DNA of 64,000 bases, taken from NCBI GenBank assembly GCA_947683625.1, contig CANTUR010000112.1, forward strand, positions 1,240,501 through 1,304,500. Direction: 5' to 3'. Positions 36,128 through 48,326 of this stretch are shown here, piece after piece. The notes under the pieces were generated by a model. It made no database searches, was not told the origin of the DNA, and worked only from the letters and a program-made list of their open reading frames with translations. The number at the start of each line of letters is the position of its first letter. Positions within the stretch are counted from its first letter, which is position 1. The position numbers were made by a program, and so were the translations under genes. The DNA comes from Mallotus nudiflorus. Taxonomy: Eukaryota > Streptophyta > Magnoliopsida > Malpighiales > Euphorbiaceae.

Positions 36128-37275
36128 TGAGTCAATCCTGAGTCAGCACAGTGGTGCTGAGTTGTGTCCACATCCACTTTTGGAATGCTTAAGGGCTTTT
36201 AAATGTATGTTTTTGCTTGACATACATGTAAGAATGATCATATACTTATAATACATTTTACGGTTTGTAATAATAATTAATTTTATTACTTATCATGTAA
36301 TTAAGTGTTAATTACATAGAATTAGGATGTAATTTTCACCTTGGTATGTCGAGGATTAATTATAAATCACAAGCGTGTGATATGAAGCTTGAAGAGTTCA
36401 AGTGGGAGTTCTATGGAGTTGATTAGAAGGTGCAATTGCCATTCTTGGTCTCCTTACATTAGTTATGGAGTTCTATAGAGTTGATCATGGGCTTATTCTA
36501 AGAGTTAGAATAGGTGTTAGTAAAGTCCATGATCACTCCTTATTTGTGCATCCAATTTGTATGTTTTGTGTATATTTGTGATATATATGTTCAAACATGT
36601 TATATGCATATGTAAAATGTATGATTGGATGCTATGAATTATATGTATGTGATATATATAAAATGGCTAATATGCAAAGTGAGACCTTAAATAAAGACCT
36701 TGAAAATCTTCTAAAACAAATTTAGGTCTTAGCTCTCCATTAAAGCAATGACATGCAAAGTTTTAGACAAATATACTTCATCTATGGATACATAGGGGTG
36801 TATATTTGCGTTAAAAGATCTTTGTAGGGTTCATTATTAAGCATGAGATGTTGTGAGTTTATAAACACACTACATGCCAAGAATGGCAAATAGGCGTACC
36901 TGAGGTATGTAGTGTTTAAGTTTATAAATTACACTGATTCAATGGTATGGACCTAACTAATGTAAGGAGAACAAGAATGACAATTATGCATACCTGAGGT
37001 TTCTAAGCATTAGGAGCTGGATTGATTGAACGTCACATGAGACGTGATGAACAAGAGTTATTCGCTTAATGAATATTAATATTCTAAGAATGACAATTAT
37101 ATGTACTTGAGGAATATTACTATTTCCTCAAGAATTCAATCACTTACTAGAAATCTATCTAACAAGGTTTTCATTTCCTATTTTTTAAAGTATAGGATTC
37201 GATAAAATAGTGGGAGACCATTATGATTAAAGGCCAAATATAATGATATTAATAATGTTAGAATAACTAATTATC

Positions 37276-37810
37276 TTGTTATACTTTTTTCAGCAATTTG
37301 ATAATATAGGATCTTTAATCCAGTTTAGCAACATTCTTGATAACAATGGACTCATAGGGCTTAATCTTGTTGATTGGCTTTTTAATTTAAAAGTTGTTTT
37401 GCCTCTGAATGCATCTTATATGTTTTGGAATAAGATCCTCCTAGACCCCTTCCACTTAATGCTTCCCAAGAGGAATGTGACACTCTTGAAAAATGGAAAG
37501 ATGATGGTATGCAAGCATGTTGCATTATGTGGAATTCTACAAGTAATGATATTCATAGACAACATGCAAAGTACACTAATGCGAGGGAAATCCTACTTTA
37601 CCTACAAGAGTTGTTTGGTGAACAAAGCTAGATATAAGATATCTAAACGACTTTTCCGTGCTAAAATAAAGGAAGGAGATGATGTTGGAGCACACGTGAA
37701 TTCTATGATTCGTTCCATTGAGGAACATGAAAGTTTAGATTTCATGATGGATGCTTAACTTCAAACAGATTTGATCTTACAATCCCTTTTGGACTCATTT
37801 GGGCAATCTA
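37276..37810 (+). pseudogene. copia-M gag, N-terminal part
   Basis: UBN2-type copia gag with an open frame to 37758. Readable motifs: FSNILDNNGLIGLNLVDWL, ARYKISKRLFRAKIKEGDDV and VNSMIRSIEEHESL. A stop at 37756 is followed by further gag-like codons (LILQSLLDSFGQ). The gene is then cut by the Mutator-like foldback at 37811 and resumes at 39153. The region around residues 45-95 matches the family poorly, suggesting frameshifts. Confidence 0.85.
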
Positions 37811-39143
37811 GGGAAATTGATCTGATATATCCTCAACTTGGACCAATTTTCAATTTAATCATATTTTCAAAGTTGTTTTGATTTGGCCCTCCAACTTTTA
37901 GATTTGTTCCAATTCTATCCAAACGGCAATGGGCATGAAATAGAGCTGAGGTGACATTCCTACATGGCTTAAAAGTGTCTAACATGGCAAAAAGTGTCTT
38001 ACATGGTCATCTTACATGATCAATTATATCCTTAACTTTTCGAGTTATGTCAAATCTATCCATATGACAAAATAAATTTTGAGATTTTTTAAAATATCAA
38101 AATTGAAAATTATAATTTTGACAAATAAATTTTTAAAATTTTTTAAAATTATAATTGAAGAATTAAAATTAATAGACTCAATTTAGTTTTTAGTGTTAAA
38201 TTATGATAATAAATTATTTTATTTTAAAAATAAAAAAATTATTTTTTAATTTGAATTTTAATATTGTAAATATTTTTTTAAGGATTAAATATAAAAATAA
38301 ATAAAAAATAAAGGGCATTTTGAGGTGTAAAGTTTGAATTCTATCATTATTAATTTAAAGGGAAATGACTGCTCTTATTGTACGGTCTATCAATATTTAA
38401 ATCATATAACTTCTCTTTTGAAAAAAATTAAATTTCACTTTAAACATAAAAAATTATATCAAGAAACACATGTTATGCCTAGATAATTTAAGAGCTAGTA
38501 GTATATTTGTTTCATTTTAAGGTGAAAAATAAATTACTTTTCAACTTGTGGTTATTTTAACACAAATATTCAATTTGTGGTGATTTAGTAAAAAAAAAAA
38601 TTCGACTTTCAAATGGTGAAATAAAAAACGATAAACTTTTTTTTTCTCATTTCTCTTAAAAAAAAAAGAAAAAAAAAAGCAAAAAGTGGTTGTCACACAG
38701 ACATCTTGCCATTTTCAATGGCTAGAAAGCGGGAGGCCTCTCTCTCTCTCTTTTTTAATTACTAAAGATTCCTTTATTTTTTATTTATTTTTATATTTAA
38801 TCCTTAAAAAATATTAAATAAATAATCTTTATATGCATAATTAAACAATTATGAACATAATTTAAAAAATCTTAAAATTTTTTTGTCGTCTGGATAGATT
38901 TAACACAACTCAAAAAATTGAAGATAAAATTGATCTTGTGAGATGGCCATGTAAGACGCTTTTTGCCACGTCAAACGGTCTTAAGCCATATAGGAATGTT
39001 ACCTCAGCTCTGCCTCGTGCCTATTGTCATTTGGATAAAATTTGCACAAATCTAAAAGTTAGAGGGCCAAATTGAAACAACTTTGAAAGTAGGATTAAAT
39101 TGAAAATTGGTCCAAAGTTGAGGATATATTAGATAAATTTTTC
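37811..39143. mobile_element. Mutator-like foldback element, 1333 bp, in gag
   Basis: The arms (about 270-300 bp) are inverted copies: CCTCAACTTGGACCAATTTT near 37831 mirrors CCTCAACTTTGGACC read from the right end near 39121. The ends are GGGAAATTGATC and, from the right, GAAAAATTTATC. A 9-bp TSD, GGCAATCTA/AACAATCTA (37802-37810 and 39144-39152, two mismatches), fits the Mutator superfamily. Removing it joins the gag codons ...DSFGQ to ...IANFHMNK in the order expected. No transposase is encoded; the interior is AT-rich with an A-run and a CT-run. Confidence 0.88.
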
Positions 39144-39152
39144 AACAATCTA

Positions 39153-39705
39153 TTGCAAATTTCCATATGAATAAAATTAAGTGCACTTTTGCCGAATTAT
39201 TAAACATGCTTGTGACGGCTTAAAAGGCTATTCACAATGAAAAGAGGAAGGAAGTTACTTTGGTTGCCACTTCTAGTGGGACTAAAAAGAGTAAGGGCAA
39301 CAAAAGCAAGAAAGCTAAAGAAAGAATTCCTAAAGCTAAGGGGGGTGTAAGAAAGAACAGTGGCAAAAAGAAAGTTGAGAACACAAGCAAATGAAAGTGT
39401 TTCTATTGAGATGGAAAGGGACATTGGAAAAGATATTGTCCTAAGTTCCTTAAGTCTCTCAAGACCAAAGGAAAGGATAAGATTAGAGAAGGTGAGACTT
39501 TCTTTAATTTATCTGTTTTTAAATGTTCTAAGAGCTCATCTAATGCATGGGTATTAGATACTAGTGCTATTTCTCATATATGTTCTTCCTTACAGGATTT
39601 AGCAAGTGAAAGAAGGTCGGAGTCAAATGAGGTGACTTTGAAGCTTATAGATATGGAGCAAGTGTTTCTATTAAAGCTATGAGAACCACCTCTATTGACT
39701 TAAAT
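39153..39705 (+). pseudogene. copia-M gag C-terminus and protease start
   Basis: Continues gag after the foldback: IANFHMNKIKCTFAELLN, then a Lys-rich stretch, then a zinc knuckle where the second Cys codon has become TGA (CFY-stop-DGKGHWKRYC). Next comes the protease site, VLDTSAISHIC, in place of the usual DSGA-type motif. The frame ends where a long LTR inserted (39706). Several stops show it is inactive. Confidence 0.85.
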
Positions 39706-42700
39706 TATGACACCGTTAAGGATGCCAAGCATACATTGTATGCATATGACTAATAAATAACATCTCCATTAATGTCTTAACTTTAGTTCATATGTCAATA
39801 TATACATCACTTTTATATATATAAGTAATACGAATTACACATAAAAAGAACTTACAACATCAAGTTGCTCACATTTTCGCTTACATTAGACATATAGAAT
39901 ACACTAATCTTAATTCAACATAACAAAACTTATTAAGCATGTCATGCTAAAAAACCTGAGGATGACCCCTGCTAACCAACCTGACATAATGCTAGTGCAA
40001 CTGATGTAAATGTTTCTTCAAAATAGATTATAGTTCTTCTAATCCTAAAAAATATTACAGAGGAGTAAACCTACAACTTAGCAAATGAATAATATAACAT
40101 TTTGTAAAAAAATAACATATTCAAGCGTGTAGTATTATCAATTATCAATCCATTTAATATTTAACTATGAATTTATAATATGTACGTAGTCATTATAGTA
40201 CAATATTTTCTTTTGGACAACAATGAACTTATTCATTGTAGCATAACATTTTCTTTTGGACAATAATGAACTTATAGTATGTACAAAATCGTAATAGCAT
40301 AGTATTTTCTTCTGGACAATAATGTAATCTTTTGGAAAACAATAAACTTATAGTATGTATAAAATCATAATAGCATAGTATTTTCTTTTGAACAACAATG
40401 TACTTGTGAATTACATGTAATTCAATTTTTTTTTATTCATGGATCCCCATACGCACATAGCCCTACCATAATCTTTTGCCAACTATATATTTTTTTATTA
40501 GCCGTTATATGGTATATAAAGGGGATTCCATATCACACACAGCCCTGCTTCATTCATAAGCAGCATTGTGTCCTCATATTCATCCATTCATATTTCTTAT
40601 ATTTATATATACATCAAGAGTTCACCACATTGTCACAACACTTTATTTAACTCATCATAAATTAAATACATCATATATCACTCTATAAATCTAATTAATA
40701 TCTCCCCCATAATATATAAGAAAATAATAATATACCATAAATATATAAAGAAATACCATATTTCAACATGGCAAAATTGACAGTGTAAATTCAAAAAATT
40801 ACCAAAAATTTTACATTATGAATATAAAATCCATATTCTCCAAATTAATAGAATTATAAGTCTAGATTGATTTGCAACCAATTTCACATCAATTAGATAT
40901 ATATAGAAGGAGAAACCTAAAAAAACATTCCACTATGGTCAATTTGTCATTAAAGACCAAGCTATATAAAGTATTGCCAAAAATTGGCCATCAAAACAGA
41001 AAAATTAAGCTTCCTCTATTTCTATCAGTTTTGTAGATAACATCTTAAAGTTTTCATAGGAATGAAGGTCATCCAATTTGGAGTTATAAAATTCTAGATA
41101 TGGCTTCAACAAGTATTCTGTTCTCACCCAAATAGGACACCCAAATTCAACAACCATTATTCATATATACAATCTCATTCATATGTAAAATCTAATCTCA
41201 AGGACAATTAATCATCAATATAATAATAAAAAATTAGCATCTATCAATTAGAACACATATATTTCTCTTATCTAATCATCTTAATAAATAAATTTATAAT
41301 TATTTATTTTAAGTGTTATATTCACATGGAACATTAAGTTATTCACTTACCTTCATTGCTTCCTTGCATTTGATTGCATTTACTTGTGTGATAGTCTCAT
41401 TCCTAATTGAGGTAGCAAAATTAGTCTTATTTACTTACAAGTAATTCCATAAGGTATTTACTCACCAAAATATCTTATATTTACACACAATCGGTTCACC
41501 AAATTGTTTAGTTTGCACCCACACTTTTCTTTTCTTTTTCCAGCTCCTAACACATGAAATTTCATTTATAAATCATCAATATAATATCCTTATATACTAA
41601 CCTCATTTTGCAACCCCCAAATGATATGCATAAATTAGCTTCATTAAGTTTAAAAGGGTTATTTCAGGCCTATATTAGAAAAATTGTTCAAACTTGTAGA
41701 AAATGAATTTAAAGCTCAAATTTTAATTAGACTTAGATTTATATATCTAGTAACTTCAATAAACATTTCACTTACATTTGATAACCATAAATAAAGTTAT
41801 AATTGTCGCATTGTAAGTAACTTAATTAATTAGATAGATGGAGCAATAAAATACTCTCTCTTATTAGAGTAAGTTCCAGACTGATTCAACTCAATATCAA
41901 AGAGAAAAAATCTTATAATACTTTTCCAAGTTTTTATAACATCAAATACCAATCAATTTGAAGCTTCCTAGCTCAAGATATAGAAGAAATATCGAGACTG
42001 GTTTTCACTCATGAACTTTAGAAACCTAGTTCACATAATTAAAATAGTTGCTTTCAAGGCTAACTTTGAACAATTTATGGAACTTGTAGAAAAGGAATTT
42101 TGAGTTAAAATTTTAATAAATCGTATATTTCAATGTTTAAAACTTATTGTAAAAATTTCACATCAATTGGACAACTATAGAAGTAGTTATTAATGACTGA
42201 ACACAATCAAGTTAATAACCTTAACAAATTGAGCATCAAAAAGTGCAGCTTCATTAAACCATTAAAATTGTAGAATAAGATCCAGTTCAAAACTAGAAAG
42301 TTACAGAAAACTCTTCTAAGTTTCTATACAACTAAACTACACTCAATTTAAAGCTTCATAACTCAAGATATGATTAAATTACAGAGATTAAAAATTCAGG
42401 AAAAACGAACCCGAAAACTGCTTTAGAAACGTTAATTTAAATCAACCAAAAACCTTAAAATACTTACCAAATGAATTTCTAAAACCTTCAAGGATGATGA
42501 TTAATGACCTGAAATGGCTTTAAACCTCTAAATTTCGTTTGGAACATCAACTCCACTTTAAAAATGGGCAGCTCTTCCTAGTTCTTTCTTTTGTTTTTCT
42601 TTTCTTTTTTTTCTCCTTTCTTTCTTTTGTTTTCTTTTTTCTTTTTTAATGTAAGTGAATGATGAGAAAGGGATAAGGAGAAGTGGAGAAGATATTCTCC

Positions 42701-42730
42701 AAGGAATTTTTTAAAGTCACACGTTGAGAC

Positions 42731-42762
<32 letters not shown>

Positions 42763-43241
42763 TGACATATGTACTTTATTTTTTGTAGGTATTTCCTTTT
42801 CTTTCTTTCCATATGCACATATGGTTGCTCTCCAAAGGACCATGAATTTGGAGAAGAATCTAGAGTCTTATTAGGATAATTAAAAATCTAAAATACTCCT
42901 TTTTGCACTTAATAAAAGCTCAAGTTGCGTATAGACCCTCGAACTTCCAATTGTTCACTTAAGGGTAATTATTGTTTCAAATAAGTCTTCATCTCTTACT
43001 AACATTTAAGTTCTTATCCTTTTCTCCAATTCAACTTCATATACCATTTATTCTCAATATTTTATTAATTTTAAGTGTCATCAAAATTTAAAAATTCTCA
43101 CTTTTAAATCAACTATAAATCATGGCTAGATCCGATACACTAGCCTACGAAATGCACTAGCATATACTTAAATTCAATCAATATATATATATATGAAATG
43201 CATAATTAATGCAATACCTATAGTTAGGTATGGGTGTTATA
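39706..43241 (-). mobile_element. Long solo LTR, family H copy 1 (minus)
   Basis: Minus strand starts TATAACACCCATACC (plus end 43241) and ends CGGTGTCATA (plus start 39706). It is a worn version of the TGTCACACCCG...GGTGTGACA ends of the copy at 48555. Interior similarity is clear, e.g. TATAGTTGTCCAATTGATGTG and TAATCATATCTTGAG stretches. The TSD is TAAAT/TAACT (39701-39705 and 43242-43246). At 3536 bp with no internal domain it is read as a solo LTR. A TA-dinucleotide run lies at 42734-42762. The decayed ends suggest it is older than the family H copy 2. Confidence 0.75.
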
Positions 43242-43246
43242 TAACT

Positions 43247-43692
43247 GATCATATTTTGTTACTGAACAATTTTTTATATGTACCTAATGCTTATAAGAAC
43301 ATCATCTCTATTTCTAGTATGACTAAAAAAGGCTGTAAGTTTTTATTTGAAAGAGATGTATGTACTATCTATTTTGATAATGAGATAGTTGGCATGTGTT
43401 ATGTACATGGTCTTTATTACGTGGATAATAAATCCAATAACAAATAATATCTAACCAATTTAAATGTTGTGAATACAATGCTAATTGATAATGCCTCTAA
43501 TCCAAAATATTTATGGCACTTGCGATTAGGTCACATTGCAGATGATAGAATCACAAAGTTGGATAAATTAGTAATATTGAATCCTTAAGTATTCCAACTT
43601 GTGAAGTTTATATCCAAGGTAAAGTGACCTGATCACCATTTGTTGGACAAATGGAAAGAACTAAAGAAATTTTGGAAATCATACATAGTGAT
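43247..43692 (+). pseudogene. copia-M GAG-pre-integrase and integrase start
   Basis: Copia polyprotein resumes after the LTR: DHILLLNNFLYVPNAYKNI, then KFLFERDVCTIYF, a LWHLRLGHI pre-integrase motif, and IIHSD at the integrase core. It breaks at 43693 where another LTR-like element sits between HSD and VCGLFN. Stops interrupt the frame at about 43446 and beyond. Confidence 0.87.
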
Positions 43693-45875
43693 TATAGACG
43701 GCGGGGTTTAGCGCGCGTCCAAAATTTTAGCAACCGCAAAACTGTTTGAGCTCAGTGCTCTAGAGAACACACTAATCACTGTCACAAAGACATGGTATGA
43801 AGATGATGAATTGCCAACTAAGGTAATAATTAGGACAAATCAAAAGTGGTGATACTCAATTTTCTAAAAGAAAGTTAATACCACAACCAGGAGATTTTTG
43901 ATATGGAATACTAATTTCTTTCTGACTCAAGCTCATTTAGAATTAGTTTATGGATTATAATTTTATCCTCTATTTACATGCAATTTCATATAAACCCTTA
44001 TTCAAACAATTAACCCCAGACAAACTAGTTATGAAAAATACATGTAAACAATGCATTCATTTAAGTTCATAATTTCTAAATTAGTCTAATCTACATTAAT
44101 TTTAATTAAATGGGCTAAATCTACATATTTTAATTTACAAGTGACCTAAAGACTAATGGGCCTATTTCCTATTTAATTTTAATTAAGTGAACCTAAGTCT
44201 ATTTATTTTAATTCTAAAAATGGGCTTAAATCTAAAAATTATGAAGTATTTAAATTAATGAGCCTAATTCTACATGTTTTAATTCTAAAATGATCTTAAA
44301 TCTACAAGTTATGGAAAAGACTTTAAGTTAATGAGCCATGTTTAATTAATTTTAATTAACCTAGGTGGGCCTATGTCTAAATTAACTAAATGGGTCTAAG
44401 TTATCTCTAACCTAAAATTTAATTAATTATGGGCTTAAAATCAATTTTAATTAATTAACCTAATCCTAATTAAATTAGTAAACCTATTAAAGAAAAGGTG
44501 AATCTAATTTTTAAGCAAAAAAAAAAAATCCTAAAATCATGAGTTTAAAGCAAACACAACAAAAACATAATATAAAAAATCATATAGATTAACAAATCAA
44601 ATATAAAAATAAAATAATTAAACAAACAATTAATCAAGGTGCATAAATCAAAAAAATGAAAATAATAAACTAAACTATATAATAAATAAACTACATTAAT
44701 CATGCATTGAATGATATCTAATCCTAATTAAATTATATGCAACTTAAATTTACTATAACCACCATTAATTTTAATTAAAGCTTTACCAATAAACTTAATT
44801 TACTAATCAATTAATAAAATAAGAGACATAGCCACACACATATGATTCCACTATTGGAGCAATTACAATGATCTATTGAAAATAAAAATAAAAATTAATA
44901 CAACCCAAAAAATTAAAAGAATAAAAAAATACAAAATAAAACAACCAAAATAATAACAAAAAATAAATAAAAAACCTTAGAAACTATATTCAACTACAAA
45001 ATTCAATCCATGGCATTTCATGGATTTTCATAGATTTTGTTCTCTATAGTGAATTCATCATGTAACTCCCTCCATAATCATAAATACAAACACGAAAATA
45101 AACAATAATTAGTAATTAAACAAAATAAAAATAAAAATTAAATGGAACTAAAATAATCAAATAAAATAAACAGAAGAAAGTAGAAGAAGAGATGATTAGA
45201 TCGATGCAGTATTAATTTGCTCCTTATAGTGGTATAAATTGCCATTGCTTTTTTAAAAATAGGTCTTCAACGCTTGATTTTCTCCTCCCAAAAAGTTTAC
45301 TGCTTCTTCTTAAAAGAACAGTACCTCTAATGAAAATCTTTATTTGGAAAACTGCATAAAAACCAAAAGAAGAAGAAGTTCCCTTCCATGAGAGTTAAGT
45401 TGGGTTTATATAAAAAAACCCTAGTTAAAGTTATGTATCTTACTGTGACTTCTCCCATTTACAGTGATAAAGTTTTGGTTTAATAAGGATTTTTAATTTC
45501 GTAAAAAATTCAGATAAATCGTAAAAAAGACATTTATCACATTATTTGACCAATTAAAATTCAAAAAATAATTTTTTATTTACGAAAAAATTTAAAATAT
45601 AGACGGAATACATTTAATCCCAACCGAGATTATATAATTTCAATCAGAATTACATAATTCCAATCAATTTTTAAACTTTTAATTACAGAAAGACCTCTAA
45701 AAGAAATAAAATTTCACAAATTAAGTCCTTTAAAAAACTAATTAAGATCTTTTGAAAACGCATATAGGCTTTTGAGATTTCAGACTTCAAGTGTTGAAGA
45801 TCTGTTTATAATATTTTCATCATTGGAGTCCTCTGTCACATCCACACTCCATCATCTCAAAATTGGGTGCTTACA
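43693..45875. mobile_element. LTR-like insertion, 2.2 kb (family J)
   Basis: A 2183-bp non-coding block interrupts the integrase exactly between the HSD and VCGLFN codons, flanked by GTGAT/ATGAT (43688-43692 and 45876-45880), a probable 5-bp TSD. It begins TATAGACGGCGGGG, perhaps a decayed TGT start, followed by TTTAGCGCGCG. It ends GGGTGCTTACA. No coding domain is present; the interior is AT-rich with purine runs. A solo LTR of another retrotransposon family is the likeliest reading; only one copy is in the window. Confidence 0.65.
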
Positions 45876-45880
45876 ATGAT

Positions 45881-48310
45881 GTATGTGGTCTATTTAATTA
45901 AATGGCAAGAGGAGGGTTCTATTACTTTATTACCTTTATAAATGATCTATCAAGGTATGGACATTTATATTTGATGAAACATAAAAGTGAATCCTTTAAA
46001 AAATTCAAGAAATTTGAGGTCCAAGTAGAGAACCAAATGGAAAAAAGTATTAAAATTCAATGATCAGATCGAGAAGGTGAATACTTAAGTACCCAATTCG
46101 TAAAGTTCCTTAAGAAACATGACATTATATCACAACTAACTCCACTCGGCACACCTTAATTAAATAGTGTGTCCAAGAAGAGGAATTGAACTCTATTAGA
46201 TATGGAACGATCAATGATGAGCTATGCAGATTTGCCTACTTTCTTTTGGGTTTTTGCATTTCAAATTGCTACTTACATTTTAAATTGTGTTCCATCTAAG
46301 TCTGTTTCTACTACATATATAAGATATGGCATGGTAAGGCACCCTTAAGCATATTAAGATTTGGGGATGCCTTACTTATATTAAAAGGTAAAAAATGGAC
46401 AAATTAGATGCAAGTTCAATTCAAGGTAGATTTATTGGTTATCCTAAAGACAATTTAGGGCATTATTTCTGTCTTCCTGCTGAACAAGTTGTTGTTGTAA
46501 GTAGAGATGGATATTCTTGAGAAAAAGTTTCTTAAAAAAGGTGGTAAAAGAAGGAAGATAGTATTAAAAGAGGAGTCTTCTAATGAGGCCAATCAAGTTG
46601 ATCAAATAAATATTGATCAATCCCAAAAGTCTAATGCCATTAAAAATATCATCACACTAACTCCTAGAAAATCGGGTAGGGTACCTCATCCACCGGAGAG
46701 ATACAATTTTCTACATGATATGCAAGAGTTACATATTCATAAAAAAGGCAATCATGATGATGATCCTATAACATTTGAAGAGGCTTTATTAGATAAGATT
46801 CTTTAAAATGGCTTGAAGCAATAAAAACCAAAATGGATTCCATGTATGCAAACCAAGTTTGGATACTTATTAATCCACCTTAAGGTATTGTACCTATAGG
46901 TTGTAAATGGATCTTTAAGAGACAGATTGGTGTAGATGGAAAGGTTGATACTTATAAAGCAAAACTTATAGCGAAAGGGTTTTGCAAAAGGCAAAGGGTT
47001 GACTATGAAGAATCTGTCTTGTCAGTAGTCATGCTTAAATCCATTCGAATACTTTTTGCCATTGTTTCACACTATGATTATGAAATTTGGCAAATGGATG
47101 TCAAAACTACTTTTTTCAATGGTTATATTAAAGAAGAAACTTATATGGAACAAGCTAAAGGTTATGAATCTAAGGAAAGTTCCAAAATGTGCAAGCTTAA
47201 TAGATCTATTTATAGTCTAAAGTAAGCTTCAAGGAGTTAGAATCATCATTTTGATGAAGCCATACAATCATTTGGTTTTATAAAAAATGACGATGAGCCT
47301 TGTGTATACAAGAAGGTTAATGGGACCCAACTCACTTTTTTAGCATTATATGTGGATGATATTTTATTAATTAGGAATGATATTGGTATGCTTACAAATT
47401 TGAAATTGTGGTTATGTAAATCTTTCTTTGTGAAAGACTTAGGGGAAGTTACTCATATTCTTGGAATTCGAGTATATGGAGATAGATAGAAAAGAATGAT
47501 AGGTTTATCCCAAAGTCTTTACTTGGAAAAGCTATTAAAGAGGTTCAACATACTTGATTTTAGGAGAGGATTGTTACCATTTAGGAATGGTATCCATTTA
47601 TCCAAAGGTATATCACTTAAAATACCCGAGGAGATGGAACGAATGGCCAAATTTCCTTATGCTTCAACTATAGGAAGCTTAATATACGTTATGTTGTGTA
47701 CTAGGCCTGATATTGCCTATACTGTTAGTGTGACTAGTAGGTTTCAATCTAATCCAAGTTTGGAACACCATATAGTAGTTAAGGCAATCTTTAAGTACTT
47801 GAGAAGGACTAAAACTTATGGAAGAGGTGATATATAAGTAGATGGTTTCATAGATTCTGATTTTATCGATGATAGAAAGTCTATCTTTGGGTTTGTTTTC
47901 ATTTATAATGGAGGTGCAATGAGTTAGAAGATTTCCAAGAAAGGTGTCACTATTGATTTCACTACAGAAGCTGAGTATATAGCTATATCAGATGCCGCTA
48001 AAGAAACTGCTTAGATTAAGAAGTTCATTTATGAACTAAAAGTTCTTCCTTCATTGAGTCCATGATTTCTCTTTATTGTGACAACAATGGAGCCATTGTT
48101 TTGATAAAGGAATTAAGGTTTCACAGAAATCCAAACACATAAAAAGGTGTTTCCATATTATCAAAGAACTTATTAGAAAAGGTGATATCGTCATGCAAAA
48201 GATAGCTTCAGCTAAAAATGTTGTTGATCCTCTTACTAAAGCGCTTACCCAGCTACAATTAGATCATCATCTTGAGAAGATGGGTCTTACATACTATCGT
48301 GATTGGCTCT
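45881..48310 (+). pseudogene. copia-M integrase, reverse transcriptase and RNase H remnant
   Basis: Integrase core continues from VCGLFN through YFITFINDLSRYGHLYLMKHKSE to TQFVKFL. A linker ORF (46507-46806) holds PRKSGRVPHPPERYNFL. RT follows: GCKWIFKRQIG, KLIAKGF, WQMDVKTTFFNGYIKEETYM, the catalytic LYVDDILL near 47345 and SYL-type QSLYLEKLLKRF. RNase H shows GSLIYVMLCTRPDIAYTVSV, a DSDF acidic site and TTEAEYIAISDAAKE. Stops at several points (for example 47222 and 47488) inactivate it. It ends 16 bases before the 3' LTR. Confidence 0.92.
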
Positions 48311-48326
48311 AGTGCAAGTGGGAGAT
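48311..48326 (+). other. Polypurine tract of copia-M
   Basis: AGTGCAAGTGGGAGAT directly precedes the 3' LTR start TGTTAGTATAAG. Position and purine content fit the plus-strand primer site. Confidence 0.8.

Noticed and set aside
46803..46994. Minus-strand 63-codon ORF
   Set aside because: It is antisense to the copia-M RT region and has no domain of its own.
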